Shown here: positions 24,076-36,524 of the stretch, one piece after another
Position numbering within the stretch: position 1 is the stretch's first letter
Layout: the number at the start of each line of letters is the position of its first letter
NCBI GenBank assembly: GCA_023974075.1
Contig: CM043788.1
Coordinates: forward strand, 31,959,054-32,023,053
Source: Chaenocephalus aceratus
Lineage: Eukaryota; Chordata; Actinopteri; Perciformes; Channichthyidae
Length of the DNA stretch: 64,000 bases
Direction: 5' to 3'
Program-made: the position numbers and the translations under genes
The notes under the pieces: generated by a model
Databases searched by the model: none
Seen by the model: only the letters and a program-made list of their open reading frames with translations
Told to the model about the DNA's origin: nothing

Positions 24076-25898
24076 ATCTCCACCTGCCTGTAATCTGAGA
24101 AGGTCCCGCCTCTCTGGCTGGCTCCCGCCCGGAAAATCTTCAGTAATAGCTTATCAGATAGCGCTGTGGGCGGGATATTGCTCGTGTACACAGAGTGGTG
24201 ACTGCAGCCAGAGAAACGGCCGCATCAGAGCCAAAGTTGTATCGGCAATTTGATTAAAAAAAAAGGCCGATACCGATAATCGGTCAAATGCGGAATATCG
24301 GCCCCGATAATCGGCCAAGCCCTATGCTACCCCTAGCATTGACATCAACTCAAGATTGGCTGTCAAGTCTTGTTCCAAACATGTGGTGTTTTTATATTTC
24401 TCCTCCTGGTTTTTTTCTCTCAAGACAACATCTTTGATACATTGTGTATCACCTTAAGCGTTTCTTTTTGACTCTAGAGGGGAAAGTTGCTAAACAAAAA
24501 TGAAATATGGCTGAAACCTATCATATGTGAAAGCCTTTATCTTTTCATGCCTCTTGGTCACAAGTTTCCTGTCAACAAGAACAAATAGAGAAAAAATAAA
24601 AACTTTTTAGAGTGTTGTAAGATCTCGGACAAATTAAGTCTTATGGAGGTTAAATAGGCAAGCTGCCCTCCTCTATGCAGATATATCCTTTGTTTACCCT
24701 GAGAGTAAAATGTTTGCCTGGTTGGTGCACAAAACGGAGGCTGACATTTATCTTCCTTTATAAAATGCCACAGTAGTATTTCCTGACGAGGGATACAATA
24801 CAGAATGCTAATCTAGTGCCGTTATAGCATAACATTTAATCAGACTAAGATAATTATATTAGTAGTTAATTGATGAAGCGTCCAACAGGGGAAAATAAAC
24901 CTGGCCTTGTTAGGTCGATTTAACAGAGCTGCAGTCAGAAGCTTTCTCACAATATGGCAAATATTTAAAAAAAAAAAGCTTTGTAATTGGAAAAACTGCA
25001 TAAATTGATCAGTTTGACCTTTCCAGGTGCCAAACAAATTAGTGCACAAGAAGTAGGGTAAATCTTTTATGTTCTTCGTTGTCCTGCGAGAACTAAACCT
25101 CATTCTGGACATAGAGGCTTTTGAGCATGTTTAAAAAGCTGTATTTTATGTATGTAGTTGACACACTCCGAACTCTCAATATCCCGCCCTTCGATTGTCA
25201 GCACTGCAAGCTAAGTGGATTGAATTGCAGTCATGTTGAACAGATATTTGCTGTACTTTTTCATTTATGGTGGAGAAATTAGCTTTTCAAGATAACCACA
25301 AGTCTCTAGTGATGTGCTGTGTGGTCCCTTACTGATATGAAACACAGAATAAATGACACAACTGGGGTGGCAGATTGTTTACAAAAATAAATAAATAAGC
25401 AAAAAATGAATTCTTAATGAAGTTCTATATTTTTCTCCCCATCACAGCAGCTGTTGGGTTTTCTTATTAGTGTTGTGTCAGTGTGCTTACTGTACATAAA
25501 CGGTCGTAAGGGGTTACAATGCTCCAGACATGTTAGCCGACAAACTAGACTTTAATGACAATTATCGATTTTTTCGCAGGGATGACATACTAACACCATT
25601 AGCTCACTGGTGCGGTTGAGATCTGAAATGTTCACTCAATATACTGATGTATGTCAGGCTGGTGGTCCAATCCAAGGTTCACTATCCTCATATCAGCGTT
25701 AGTCATCTTGCTAGTAACAGCCTTTTAAATAAAAAGGGTGGCACATGCACAAAATGCTGCTTTTTAGATATATCTGGCAAATCCAGCTCTGATATCCTGT
25801 GTCTTCTCTCTTTCATGCCGTCTTTCTCTGTGTCAGCTCAACCACACAGCTCCCTTCGATTTGCCCTGATAGAGCTCTTTCTCTCTCTTCTCCCTCAG

Positions 25899-26112
25899 GG
25901 TTTAGCCGAGCCGCCCTGCCATTTGGCTTAGTACGGAGAGAGCTGTCTTGTGAGGGTTACCCCATCGATCTGCGGTGTCCAGGAAGTGATGTCATAATGA
26001 TCGAAAGTGCCAACTATGGCCGAACGGACGACAAGATCTGCGACGCGGACCCTTTCCAGATGGAGAACATCAACTGCTACCTTCCAGATGCCTTCAAGAT
26101 CATGTCACAAAG
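25899..26112 (+). CDS. adgrl2: adgrl2 coding exon 2: RBL lectin domain, first part
   Basis: The acceptor CCCTCAG is followed by GG, completing the Gly codon from exon 1. The exon reads [20 protein letters not shown], then [20 protein letters not shown] and [20 protein letters not shown], ending [12 protein letters not shown] (residues about 26-96). This is the N-terminal rhamnose/galactose-binding-lectin domain, which in latrophilins docks teneurins. The conserved YGR motif (ANYGRTD) and cysteines for the lectin disulfides are present. The start [20 protein letters not shown] is characteristic of L2. The exon ends AG at 26112 before GTAAAA (a weaker donor), in phase 2, and exon 3 completes the Arg codon. 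No odd residues stand out. Confidence 0.95.
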
Positions 26113-29100
26113 GTAAAACTGCTGACATCTCAGTGCTGTACCAAAACAAAGTATCACAAAATGAGGCATCTGCCAAACTTACAGGACTCTGAGAAAATAA
26201 TTGACGGGGCTAAACACTTAACTTCCTAGTTGCCCTGAGCAACCGTATACGGACTGCTGTCAACCATTTCATTTTGTCTGGTTGCCCCTGTTGCCCATCT
26301 ATCTTTCATTCTCTTAAAAAATCCTCCACATTTCTTGCCTTTGGAGTCAAATCTTCCTGCCAAGGAGAATAACACGGCTGCAGCTGGATTGATTTACTCC
26401 ATCGAATATAGCAAAAGGGAATGTTAGTGTGAAGGGAAAAAAAAGGAAAAAGCAACAGTAGGCTGTCAGCATCCATAACCTAGAAGACATTAATGTTAGT
26501 ACGCACTGAGATAGCTCAACATGAGAGAATTAGCAACTGTTTTTGAGTAGAGCATTTTTTTTATTTTTTTTAAAGAAATCAGAGTCAAAAACCAAAGCAC
26601 TAAACTGACAATGGACATTAAATTCACATTTCAAAAGATGAACATAACAAATTAACCTTTCAACAACATTCACTACAACTAAAAGCTATTTTCAATATTT
26701 CACTATTTGACATGACGGCAGATCGGATCCAACTTGCTGGAGGTAATTATTCTGCCCACTGTAATTTACTCAGTTGAATACATTACCTGACAAAAGTCCA
26801 ATCTAGGTGGAGTATGCTAACATTAGTCTATCACTGTTTGACTTACTACTGAAGCTGGGCCACTTGCTCTTAGCAGAATCCATTTAATGTGCGTGTGGTG
26901 TGTTAGAGTAACAGTGTGTGTGCTTTGTGTATCTGTAACACAAAAGAGATAGAGACCGAAAAAAGAGTTTATGTTACGTGAAATATGTTAACAATTGTTT
27001 TAGTTATGAATTCAATCATAAATGATTATAACACAGCATGCATCTTCTCAACTCTGGCCACCAAAAACGGATGGCTGTTGTCCAGCTGCACAAACAAACC
27101 CTCCTTTTATAGAAAGTTTACTTATCGTGGTGATGTTGAAAGGATAGTTGGCAACTGCTATAGCTTTTATAGATTAGATGATCAAAAGCTCAGGGATACA
27201 TTGTAGGCATTGTCTTGTTTAATTCATCACAAAAAAACAAAAAATGTAGATTTACCTAAATCTGCCTTTTTTAGAGCCGAATGTGATTTATTATTATTCG
27301 GGGCATGTGTGGCAAAAATAACAAAGCAATTTAAATGAAATGCTTAAGGTAGGTACCATCTTAAGTAGTTATACCTTTACTCCACTAAATAGATACTAGA
27401 TGTTACTTTTTAAAGCATTCACGTTTTTTTTTAACTGTTACAAATGTAAAATATTCAAAACTTGCTCCAGCTCAACCAACTACAACATTAAAGGACTTCT
27501 TAGATGCATATACAAAAATCATAATTTAATTGAATAACTATGACTATAAATTGGCAGACTGATTTCTAGAGTTTTGCAAGCGATAACAAACTTTAATAAG
27601 TGTTTATTGCTCCTTCATTTAAGTAAATTATTTTAATACTGTTTTCACTACTGGCTTTCCTTGACTTTAAGGATACTTATTTTCTACTTTGGTAAATCCT
27701 GTTGGTCAGATTAAGGGCAGGCTCTTGGCAGCCCAGATTTAAGGATTGATCACTGACCACAGAAATGGCCCATATTTGAAAGCTGCTGTCTCTGTAGCTA
27801 GCACTCGTGCAAAGACGGATGATTGATGGTGGAATTGGAAAACAAACCCACGGAGGTGCATGGATTTGCGCGCATGCCTGCAACTCAGTAGGGTTCCACT
27901 GGTCATACCGTATACATGAGACCTTAAACACGAGAACAGTTGTCACATAGGGATGCCATCTGAGCCAAAGTGCACGGGATGGAATGACATACGAGTTCCA
28001 CAGAGAGAGAAATTGGTCGGTATGAGACCGTCAGCAACTCTGGCAAGCCGCCTTGGGAAATAAAAAGAAATAATGAAATAAAACAGTAAAGCCCCTTGTA
28101 TTCAGGGGGTTTGTTGCCAAGCCCTATTTGATAAAGTCAGATAGCTGACTCACATTGTCTGTCTTGAAAGGCTGCAGCCCTCCTGCTCTCCGCTTGTGGC
28201 CCTGTGTATTAAGCTGCCCTCTGCCTCGCTCGTACAGAAACAGCCCACTGAAGCACAAATAGTGATCCAGCAGGAGCCACCTGACAACAGGCTCGTAGAA
28301 ACACTCTCCACCAGCGCCCGCAGAGGACGGCTGTTCATACTCCGGCTCATTCCTCATATGCATATCCTGAGTGTGCCAGAGGCTGTACATCAGATGTTTT
28401 TCTAAATGTGATTTTAGCATTCTAATGCCACTGCTGAGCTATTGTACTTGGAGAAAAAATAGAAATATGTGTTTGAAGAAAAAGTCTTGTGATACAAAGG
28501 GTCCCTGTCAGGTGTGTGGGTTCAAAAATCACGCAAAAGAAACCTCATGAGTTCTCGTGTGACACAAAAAAGGCCATCAAATGTTAAAAAGTGGCAGGTT
28601 TATATTTACATAGAGTGGTATACATAGATAACTTATTTGTCAGTGTGAAAGTTATTCTGAGGGATGTCAACATGGACCGTGTATGTTTTTATTTAGCTGA
28701 AATTAAGCCATACATTTTCAAATTAAGGTGCAATTAAAAATGCTTTTCTTACCCCTTTAGCTCACACACCCGGTGTTATTGTCCACCATATTAAAAAAAT
28801 AAAATAATAATTTATCCAAATTCTTCAATTACATTTGCTAAAATAATTACTTTTGTAAAACAAAATGTTCTCATCTAAGATAGTTCCCCACAATTGTAAC
28901 CAATCATATCTTGACACCCATCGATTGACCCTTCTCGAAACTGTACACTGCTAAGATAGACCGTATAACTGGGGAATCAGTGTCGAAGACCTACATTCAT
29001 ATGTAGGTATTTAAACAACAGTGTTTGGATTGCATGTGAGACTAATTACTGATTTGATTTTCTATCTTTTAATTTATTTACAGGAATAGACTAAAAAAGG

Positions 29101-31125
29101 AAGGAAATGTAATACCTTTGTTGTCAAAAAGAATTATCCTCAAATGAGAAAGTGGTGATTTATTTCCCTATTTGGATCGTAATGTTTGTTTCAAGGCCCT
29201 TTCCTTCTCCACAAGTCAAAACTCCGCTGTGAGCCCTTGATTCTGCTGAGGTAATCCTGCTGAAATGTTCCATATATGGAGCAACATACCGCACACACTC
29301 TGTCTGGAGAAAAAAAAACATTTCGTACTTTACATTCTCTATCAAGAAAGGAAAGAAGAGCTAACATTATTTTTTCAATTTTAAATATCCAAAATTAATG
29401 TGGTCCTGAAGTGTGGAGAATTGGATTGAGGCTTCACTGAGTTTGATAGATCCCGTTGGCACTCCAAGTTGTTTTTATATCTTGCTGGCATATTATATTC
29501 ATGAGCACAATGATTTTATGAAAATAGCCGTAGGACAGTTGTGGCTCAATTAGAACATTCAGCTGCAAGCAATTAGTCGACTCAAGTGGGTGATAATCTG
29601 TACAGGAATTTTTCACGTGGACACCTCCCCGGCAGATGTGAAACTGCATGGCAGTACAGTTTGAAATAATTAATTCATTGATAATAATATTCAGCGTGGT
29701 GATTTCTTAATGTTGTCTTCTTTTCAAGATTTCAGTTGTTTAATTATTACATTTAATCATCTGCGCTGAAGATAATGATAATGATCGCCACCACAACACA
29801 TTATTGCCACACAGACAACATCTTCTAGATTGGAATTTAAATGTATCTGAACATTATTTAGTGATACATTATGTTTTACTTGCAGTGAGCATCTGGTGCT
29901 TACTTGTTATTAAAATCGGGCCAGTCCTTATCAGAGACACAGTCAGACACTTAATGTAGAAAAGATGACAATCGCACATCTTGGCAAATCAGTGTCACAA
30001 AAAGAACATATGATGAAATGGAGTATGAATAAGTGGCTTTCATCTATGGATTTCTGCTTGAGTAATGAGCTTACTTGTCAGTATTCGATAACAAGGACAT
30101 TGATTGCTGTAACATAACATGGCTGGGTCCTGCCGTGCCTGTGGATCATGGGTTTCAGAGGAGCGTATCATTGACAAGAATGATCAAAGCAGAAAGCTCT
30201 CAAACACACGATGTGAAATTCATTAGTGGGATTAGAGGACAGCTAGTTGGTTAATAATTATCATTAAAACGATCATTACCATTCAACATTGGCTATTTGG
30301 AAGTTTGTATTTTTTAATGATGTCATCAGCTTCAATGTGACAGATCTTTACAAACATTAAGTTAATAGGGTTGTTAACAGCTGACTTGTAATGTTGAAAT
30401 TATCCAGTAATATTAACATGTAATTGTCAATAGATGTGTGGCGGTTCTGGAGACTAAGTGATGCTGCTCACACTATTTATATCAGTGACAGGACTGCTGG
30501 CGAGCTCCATCGCTGCCGCCTGACAGCACGTCGCCTTGTTCTTCCCCTCCTTACACACTGTGTGAGTGTGTATTTAAAGTGCAGTATATTAAGATTTCAT
30601 AAAGATCCAGATTAAGTTAGGGGTGTACACAAATTCATGAGCCATGAAACGGCTCTGTGGTCTAGATTTAAATTGGTGATGATGTGCGTAATTTAAAAAG
30701 TGTATAAACCCTCATCAGTGATCCTCATTAGCCAAACTACTGTTTACACCAAAATAACACTTGGAATTAATTAATTAAATGTAAAAAAATAATTAAAATG
30801 AAGAGACATTTATTAAAATAGGCTTAACTACAAACATGTTATATCATATCATATTTACATGCCAATATTGTTAATAAATATTCCCGTTTATAATGTTAAC
30901 AATCATACCTGGCCCATATTTCCCCCAATAAAACATATAATACATGCCTGTGTATTTTATCCATAAGTTGTATATACCATTATCATAATATAAAATATCA
31001 TGTAACCTGACCACCCCTATTTGACAACAATTAAAGTATAGATAATATCTATGGTTGCAATGTTTTAAAACTTGAAAGATGGATACATCGAAATGTTGGT
31101 ATTTCAGTGTGTTAAAAAAGATTAC

Positions 31126-31530
31126 ATACAGTGCCAGTGTAAAGTATGTATCCCTCTACACGTTTTTATCATTTATGAATTTAATATTTGTATACAAGTA
31201 TTCACCTTTTTCATATCCATTACAATTGTCTTAAGCAGCCATTTCAGTCTCATGTCTCAATCAGCTTTGCTCATCTAGACATTTCTTTGTCATTCTTCTT
31301 AAACTGCTACAGGACTGTCGGGTTATAGCAGGGGGGATTCATGAGTGAACAGCCCTTTTCGAGTCCAGTCACAAAGTCTTGATCTGGGCTGTGACTCGGC
31401 CGCTCCAGGACATGATCATTGTTGTTTTTAAGCCATTCTTCTGTAGCTTTGGCTTTATGCGTGGGAGTGCTAGCAGCGTCTTGTAAAGGTCACATTTGGA
31501 CCTGCAAAAATGTCACAATAGTATTTCCAT
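31126..31530. repeat. Degenerate Tc1/mariner-like repeat fragment
   Basis: ACAGTGCCAGTGTAAAGTAT followed by TTCACCTTTTTCATATCC-type text resembles the fish repeat that opens ACAGTGCCTTGCAAAAGTAT. The later piece, GGCTGTGACTCGGCCGCTCC through TTCTGTAGCTTTGGCTTTAT, is also a familiar dispersed-repeat phrase. Both are recognised from memory and heavily decayed. The class and limits are uncertain. Confidence 0.45.
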
Positions 31531-31860
31531 TGACTTTAGTGGCATAGCAATATACCTTTGCTGGATTAAAAATCAATAGGTGAGATGGACGGATGTGAGT
31601 CAGACAGCCATCCTCCTGAGTCTGTAGAGGCCTGAATCCCCCTGTTGAGCCCCGTTGTCAGCTCCAGTAAATATAGCATAAACACAGACTTATGACAGTA
31701 ATTACAAGATTCTGGGATGTCTTACCCGGATATTGGGTCAGACCTTAAGTTAAAAGCAGGATAATAATGGATCATTTCTAAAAACCCGTTTCCTGAAAAC
31801 ATTATTGGGCCACCCCGTTTGATAGTAAAAGGTCTAAATAAACTGATATTAGAGGTGATT

Positions 31861-32011
<151 letters not shown>

Positions 32012-35000
32012 AAATGATTTAATCTTTCAATGGCCTGTCTGCTATCAACAGGCTTGCCTCTTGAGAGAGATGTCTGCCTTGATAATTGTGGCATGAACCT
32101 CATCAGCATTTCAGATGAAATGGAGCTAGACGGGTCACTTTGAGTTTAAGAGACGCTAATTTGATTGAAATTCAAACTGGGAGCACCAGGAAGTAGATTG
32201 TGCCTTTTTCTGTAATGTGCTCCCTTCACTCATGTCACTTTTCTCCTCTAGTTACACAGCAATTGTCTTCGCTGCTTATTCTTTTTTTTATATTCTGAAT
32301 TACAAGTGGCTACTTAGGCTTCCTGAAAGCTATTGTGTTGAGGGATAGAAAATTGAGCAGTGTGGGCAAAACTATCTAGGATACGACAATTACATTTCTT
32401 GCCCTTAGTCTAAACTGACCGTGTCACATGAGCAACAGATGCCGTTTAACATCATGAGGGACCTGCATGACTGTCTGTACAGGTTCTATTTAAAAGACAA
32501 CACTATTCAATGTTTTTTTCCTTCGGACATACCTTTTGCTTACAAAAAAATAGTTGAATTATATTATAGGGATATTTGAAATGGTAACATGTTTATATTG
32601 GAAAATCGTGACCAAGATGTGTACTGAGCATTTTACATAAAAAAAGGAAGATATGTCTTTATTTTCAGCTTACGGTCAGTGTGTTTGCTTCACTGAATAG
32701 AATACATCCCTTATTGCGTACATTTCATATAAAGTAGCATTTCATTTGAAGAAGGGTATGCATAAAAATACATCTTAAATGAAATATACTTCAAGCTTAC
32801 ATGTCAATAGGTTAGAGTCGCATTTCAGCAAAGCAGAGTTGCAGCTAGGCTGATCTACTGTACGGAGCAGCAATGATTAAAATGACTTATCTGTACTTCG
32901 AGGTGGATTAGTGAGAACCAGATGTAGATTAGTCTTGTATGGTTTAGGCAGGCTTACACCTTTAACTATGTATGTTAGTGGAATAGAGTTAGTAGAATCT
33001 TTTATACTCAAGTCAATTAATTATTCACTTAGCACATTATCTTCATGTCCAATTATTCCTCTGACATGCTTTATGATGGCAGTGGAAAAGGTTAAATTGC
33101 ATATGGCTACATGGTTTCAGGAGAGCTCTCTGTTACACCTTGTTGGCATCTTATCGGAGCCCTTCTCGCTGTCAGCAGGGAGTGCTCATTTTTAAAGGAG
33201 ATTTGCATCAAATCCAAGCAGCATTTTCTGTGACATTCTAATTGTACTGATGTCTGCCTCTCCCAAAAGGTCAGAGATGTGATGGGATTACATTTAGAAT
33301 ACTTCAGTGTGATTAACAGGCTGCTAGGGAAATGGAGCCAATCAATGCCGAAAGTAGCTCCACACTGCACTTTTTTTTACTTCAAAAAGGAAATGTTAGG
33401 ACTATTTTTGTCACTAAAGATTCTTACTACTGTCCATTTATTACCTAAATATGCCATAAAGTTATTATTGATCAATACAGCTTTAGGATTATAGCTAATG
33501 TTACTGCTGGTGCTTTTAACACAAAACCAATTTGTCCAAAATAATGATAACATGGCGCTGTATATTTCCTTGATATAATTGGCGTACATTTGTTCTTTCC
33601 AAACAGTTGGGTTATGTCATTGCTTTAAGGGCAACTTGCCTCTTTACTTTTTCATGAATCTCATTTTCCAACTGGTTAATTATTCTTTCTCTTGGATTGG
33701 AAGATACATGATATTGTGACTATTTCCACATTTCCTTCAGTCGACTCATGTTGAGCAGTCAAGGTATTTATAGAACTAGAATGTTTCACTCTGGAGGGAA
33801 GTGGAGACAATTCCTTTGACTTAATATTCATTATGTACATGATTAATTACTATATAGCCTCAGACTATCAAAAGATAGTCAGGGATATGATATTTTTCAT
33901 GTATTTAATTAGTGTGCACTTTGAGACCTGTGCCCTTGCAGGCCCAAATGCTGAACTTTTTATTGGAGGAATTTCAATTACATGCTCTCTCTCTCAAATG
34001 GAGGGCTAGGACTATAGCAGAAGTCATTAGGGCTTTTTCAATTGGTCTCAGGAGATGCTCAAGGTTTCACAGATGAGAAGAAATCAGTAACACAATCCCG
34101 TAGATCAGGGCGCTCCTGCTCCACAGCGGTGAAATTAGGGCGATATATCAGAAAGAGCCATCAACACTTATGTCAACATGGTTTCAAAAGATATATGAGC
34201 GTTTTTTCCCTTGTGCTTATATCCTGTTGTTTAATACGTTTGCCTGAGAAACGATGGCAGGCTTATGTCTCATTAGTGTCATGAATTTTATTTTTGATAT
34301 CATTCTGTTTCATATGCCTAATATAAACCAGGCAGTTGATTCCTGGTCTCATTGGGATCTGTTAGAAAAAGCACTGTAAATTATATTGCTCCTGCATGAC
34401 ATGCTTATGCATGAGCAAGGGGACAGAACCATCAAAGTGACCATATAATATATGGAAAGTGCTGCAGAGTCATGAAATATTGCCTAGAAAAACAAGCAGC
34501 ACATTATGCGCCCAGCATGAGGTGCAAGTTTTAATTCCAAAACAGTAATTCATTTCCATAAAAACAAATACAATATGCTGATTTTCTCATCTGTTATCAC
34601 ACGTGAAGGTCGTTAATAAAGTGGAACGCCCCTTGGGACCCTCACTAAACACAGATATAGACACAAATATGTGTCATTATGGCTCTGTAATATAATACAC
34701 GGCTATAATATTACCAAAAGCAAAACAAAATCTTTTGAATTGGCACACAGGAGGATTGGGTGAAAATAGAATAGGAAGAAGAGGGAGATGAATTGTTTCT
34801 GTGTGTGTGAAAGAAAAAAGAAAAACATAATGTCTTATTCCAATCCTGTTGTTGCGATTTTATGTTTTCTTTATTATTAGAACACAGGAGCTGTTAGTCT
34901 TACTTGCTAAATAATTTGTGGTTGAGGTTGTTTTAAATCTGGGACCTAAACAATTCCCCCACCCCCCATCCGCCTGTTCAATGCTATCTCAACAGTAAGC

Positions 35001-35014
35001 AACAGTCCGCTGCT

Positions 35015-35036
35015 CCCCCCCCCCCCCCCCCCCCCC
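35015..35036. repeat. Poly-C run of 22
   Basis: An uninterrupted run of about 22 C in intron 2. The exact length is likely unreliable in any assembly. Confidence 0.9.
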
Positions 35037-36414
35037 GCTACCTAATATTATTTTAATAACATTGGGACACACAGCGACCCAAAACAAAGGCAAAACCCAA
35101 AGCACAATACAATGCAACCAGTAATACATTTTCCAATGATCTGCTGGAAGTGGGCGCACTGGTCCGTGATGAGAAGGAAAATATTATCTCTGGTCCCTGC
35201 TAAATCAGCAGAACAGACTTATTGATCTGGCTCCTCACGTTGCCAATAGAATTTGAAGTCCCCTTTGTAGCAGAGAAGGCTTGCTGGGGGTATAGATGTC
35301 ATTATCATGATTTCAGTACAGCGAAAGGGCGGTCACCTGCAATTCCCCGGGCTTCAGAGCACACCACAGGCTCAATTAGACTGTCTGCTCTCCAGATGTT
35401 AAAGGCAGTCTACGAAATTAATTGTTGACATCGCTTCGCATGGCTGCCGAAATGAAGAATAAAATGTATAAACGTGATATCTAATAAAACCTTAGGTGCA
35501 ACCTTTGGGCAAGAAAGTACCATAAATGACACATATTTTGCTGAACCTAGAGCTGGTTATGATTATTTAAATTAAAACGTGTATTCTTTTTGTTCAAGCT
35601 GCTATTTTTGGGTATTTCTGCTCTTTCGGATCGAGAATTACGCAGGCTGCAGTAGAAATCATTAATGAGACCTTTGATGGCATTTTGGGTGCACATTCAA
35701 GAGCCTCATCTAGCCGCTCAGCATGTAGAACCATTCAGAGAAGGAGCACGCTCAAATCAATAAGACGGGACATTTGAGTGAAACACAGACTTTGTTCAAA
35801 TGCGCCTCATAAAACACAAATTTCAAATAAAAATAAAAAAATCACATGAGGTCCCCATGAATTGTAGTTAGTTCAATATCTTGTTTTATTTATAGTTGTT
35901 CAATTGCAAGAAGGTTATGTGTAAACAACACACACCAGGTCTGCTTTGTAGTAAATCACAACTATAAAGGGTGAAGTTACAGAACACACGGAGCACAAAC
36001 TGTGTGTAATTGCAAGATTCAATGAAAAAGTCTGAACAAGAAATGTAATAAAAAGGTTATTGACTTGACAGGTAATATTGCAAAGCCTTTTTGATGTTTT
36101 CATTGGCCTATATACATTCAGACAAATTACCCTGGTACACACGGTCTAGCACAGCGCAAAAAGGATCTCTTGACATTACACACAAAGCAGAGCAGACCTT
36201 ACAGAAGGCACTGAGTTACCCTTTTAGCTAACAGCCTGAACAGCATTGTAATAGCACTATTGTTTGTTTGTTGGGAAATGTTATTGTTTGAAAGCCAGAG
36301 CAAGAGTTAAGAACACATGCTCTTCTCTCATCCTGCATTTATGCATTTATTTTCTGTGAAATAAGGGATTTATTATGTGTTTATGTTGCTCATTTGTGTT
36401 TTTTTGTTTTTCAG

Positions 36415-36524
36415 ATGCAACAATCGGACACAGTGCATTGTAATCACTGGTTCAGATGTCTTCCCTGACCCCTGCCCAGGAACCTACAAATACCTGGAGG
36501 TCCAGTATGAGTGTGTGCCCTACA
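36415..36524 (+). CDS. adgrl2: adgrl2 coding exon 3: RBL lectin domain, second part
   Basis: A strong acceptor (T-rich then CAG) precedes A TGC AAC, which completes Arg and continues [20 protein letters not shown], then [16 protein letters not shown] (residues about 97-133). It carries the DPC and KYL motifs that, with YGR in exon 2, define the galactose/rhamnose-binding lectin fold, plus an N-glycosylation sequon (NRT). The exon ends TAC A at 36524 before GTAAGT, phase 1. This junction is where latrophilins vary by splicing: the next exon may be the KVEQK microexon, the candidate 60-nt exon, or the olfactomedin exon directly. Confidence 0.95.

Larger units (their letters stand above)
18917..24324. 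mobile_element. Large composite transposon block with TAGGG...CCCTA ends
   Basis: The left edge TAGGGATCAACCGATATGG, followed by GGCCGATACCGATACC, mirrors the right edge, where GGCCGATACCGATAATCGG leads to GGCCAAGCCCTA. Repeats rich in CCGATA/ATCGG with such ends are common in fish and other vertebrates as DNA transposons. The block is about 5.4 kb and contains later insertions: a Harbinger-like element with a MADF remnant (19511-20096), the end of another hAT (near 21610-21673) and a hAT with a perfect 8-bp duplication (21820-23840). The outer target duplication is unclear, because the flanks AAGTGCAT and TGCTACCC do not match. The superfamily is therefore left open. Confidence 0.6.
4042..25898 (+). 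other. adgrl2: adgrl2 intron 1
   Basis: The intron runs from GTAAGT at 4042 to a pyrimidine-rich acceptor (CTCTTCTCCCTCAG) ending at 25898. Most of it (4042-11355, 11745-18916, 24325-25898) is AT-rich sequence with no recognisable gene on either strand. Short ORFs in it show no family resemblance. Recognised inserts are a TTAA-flanked MITE (11360-11740), a short CA run (13629-13647) and a nested transposon block (18917-24324). Homeodomain-like TAAT clusters occur, for example near 17430-17560. Large first introns of neuronal genes often hold enhancers, but none can be called from one sequence. Confidence 0.85.
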
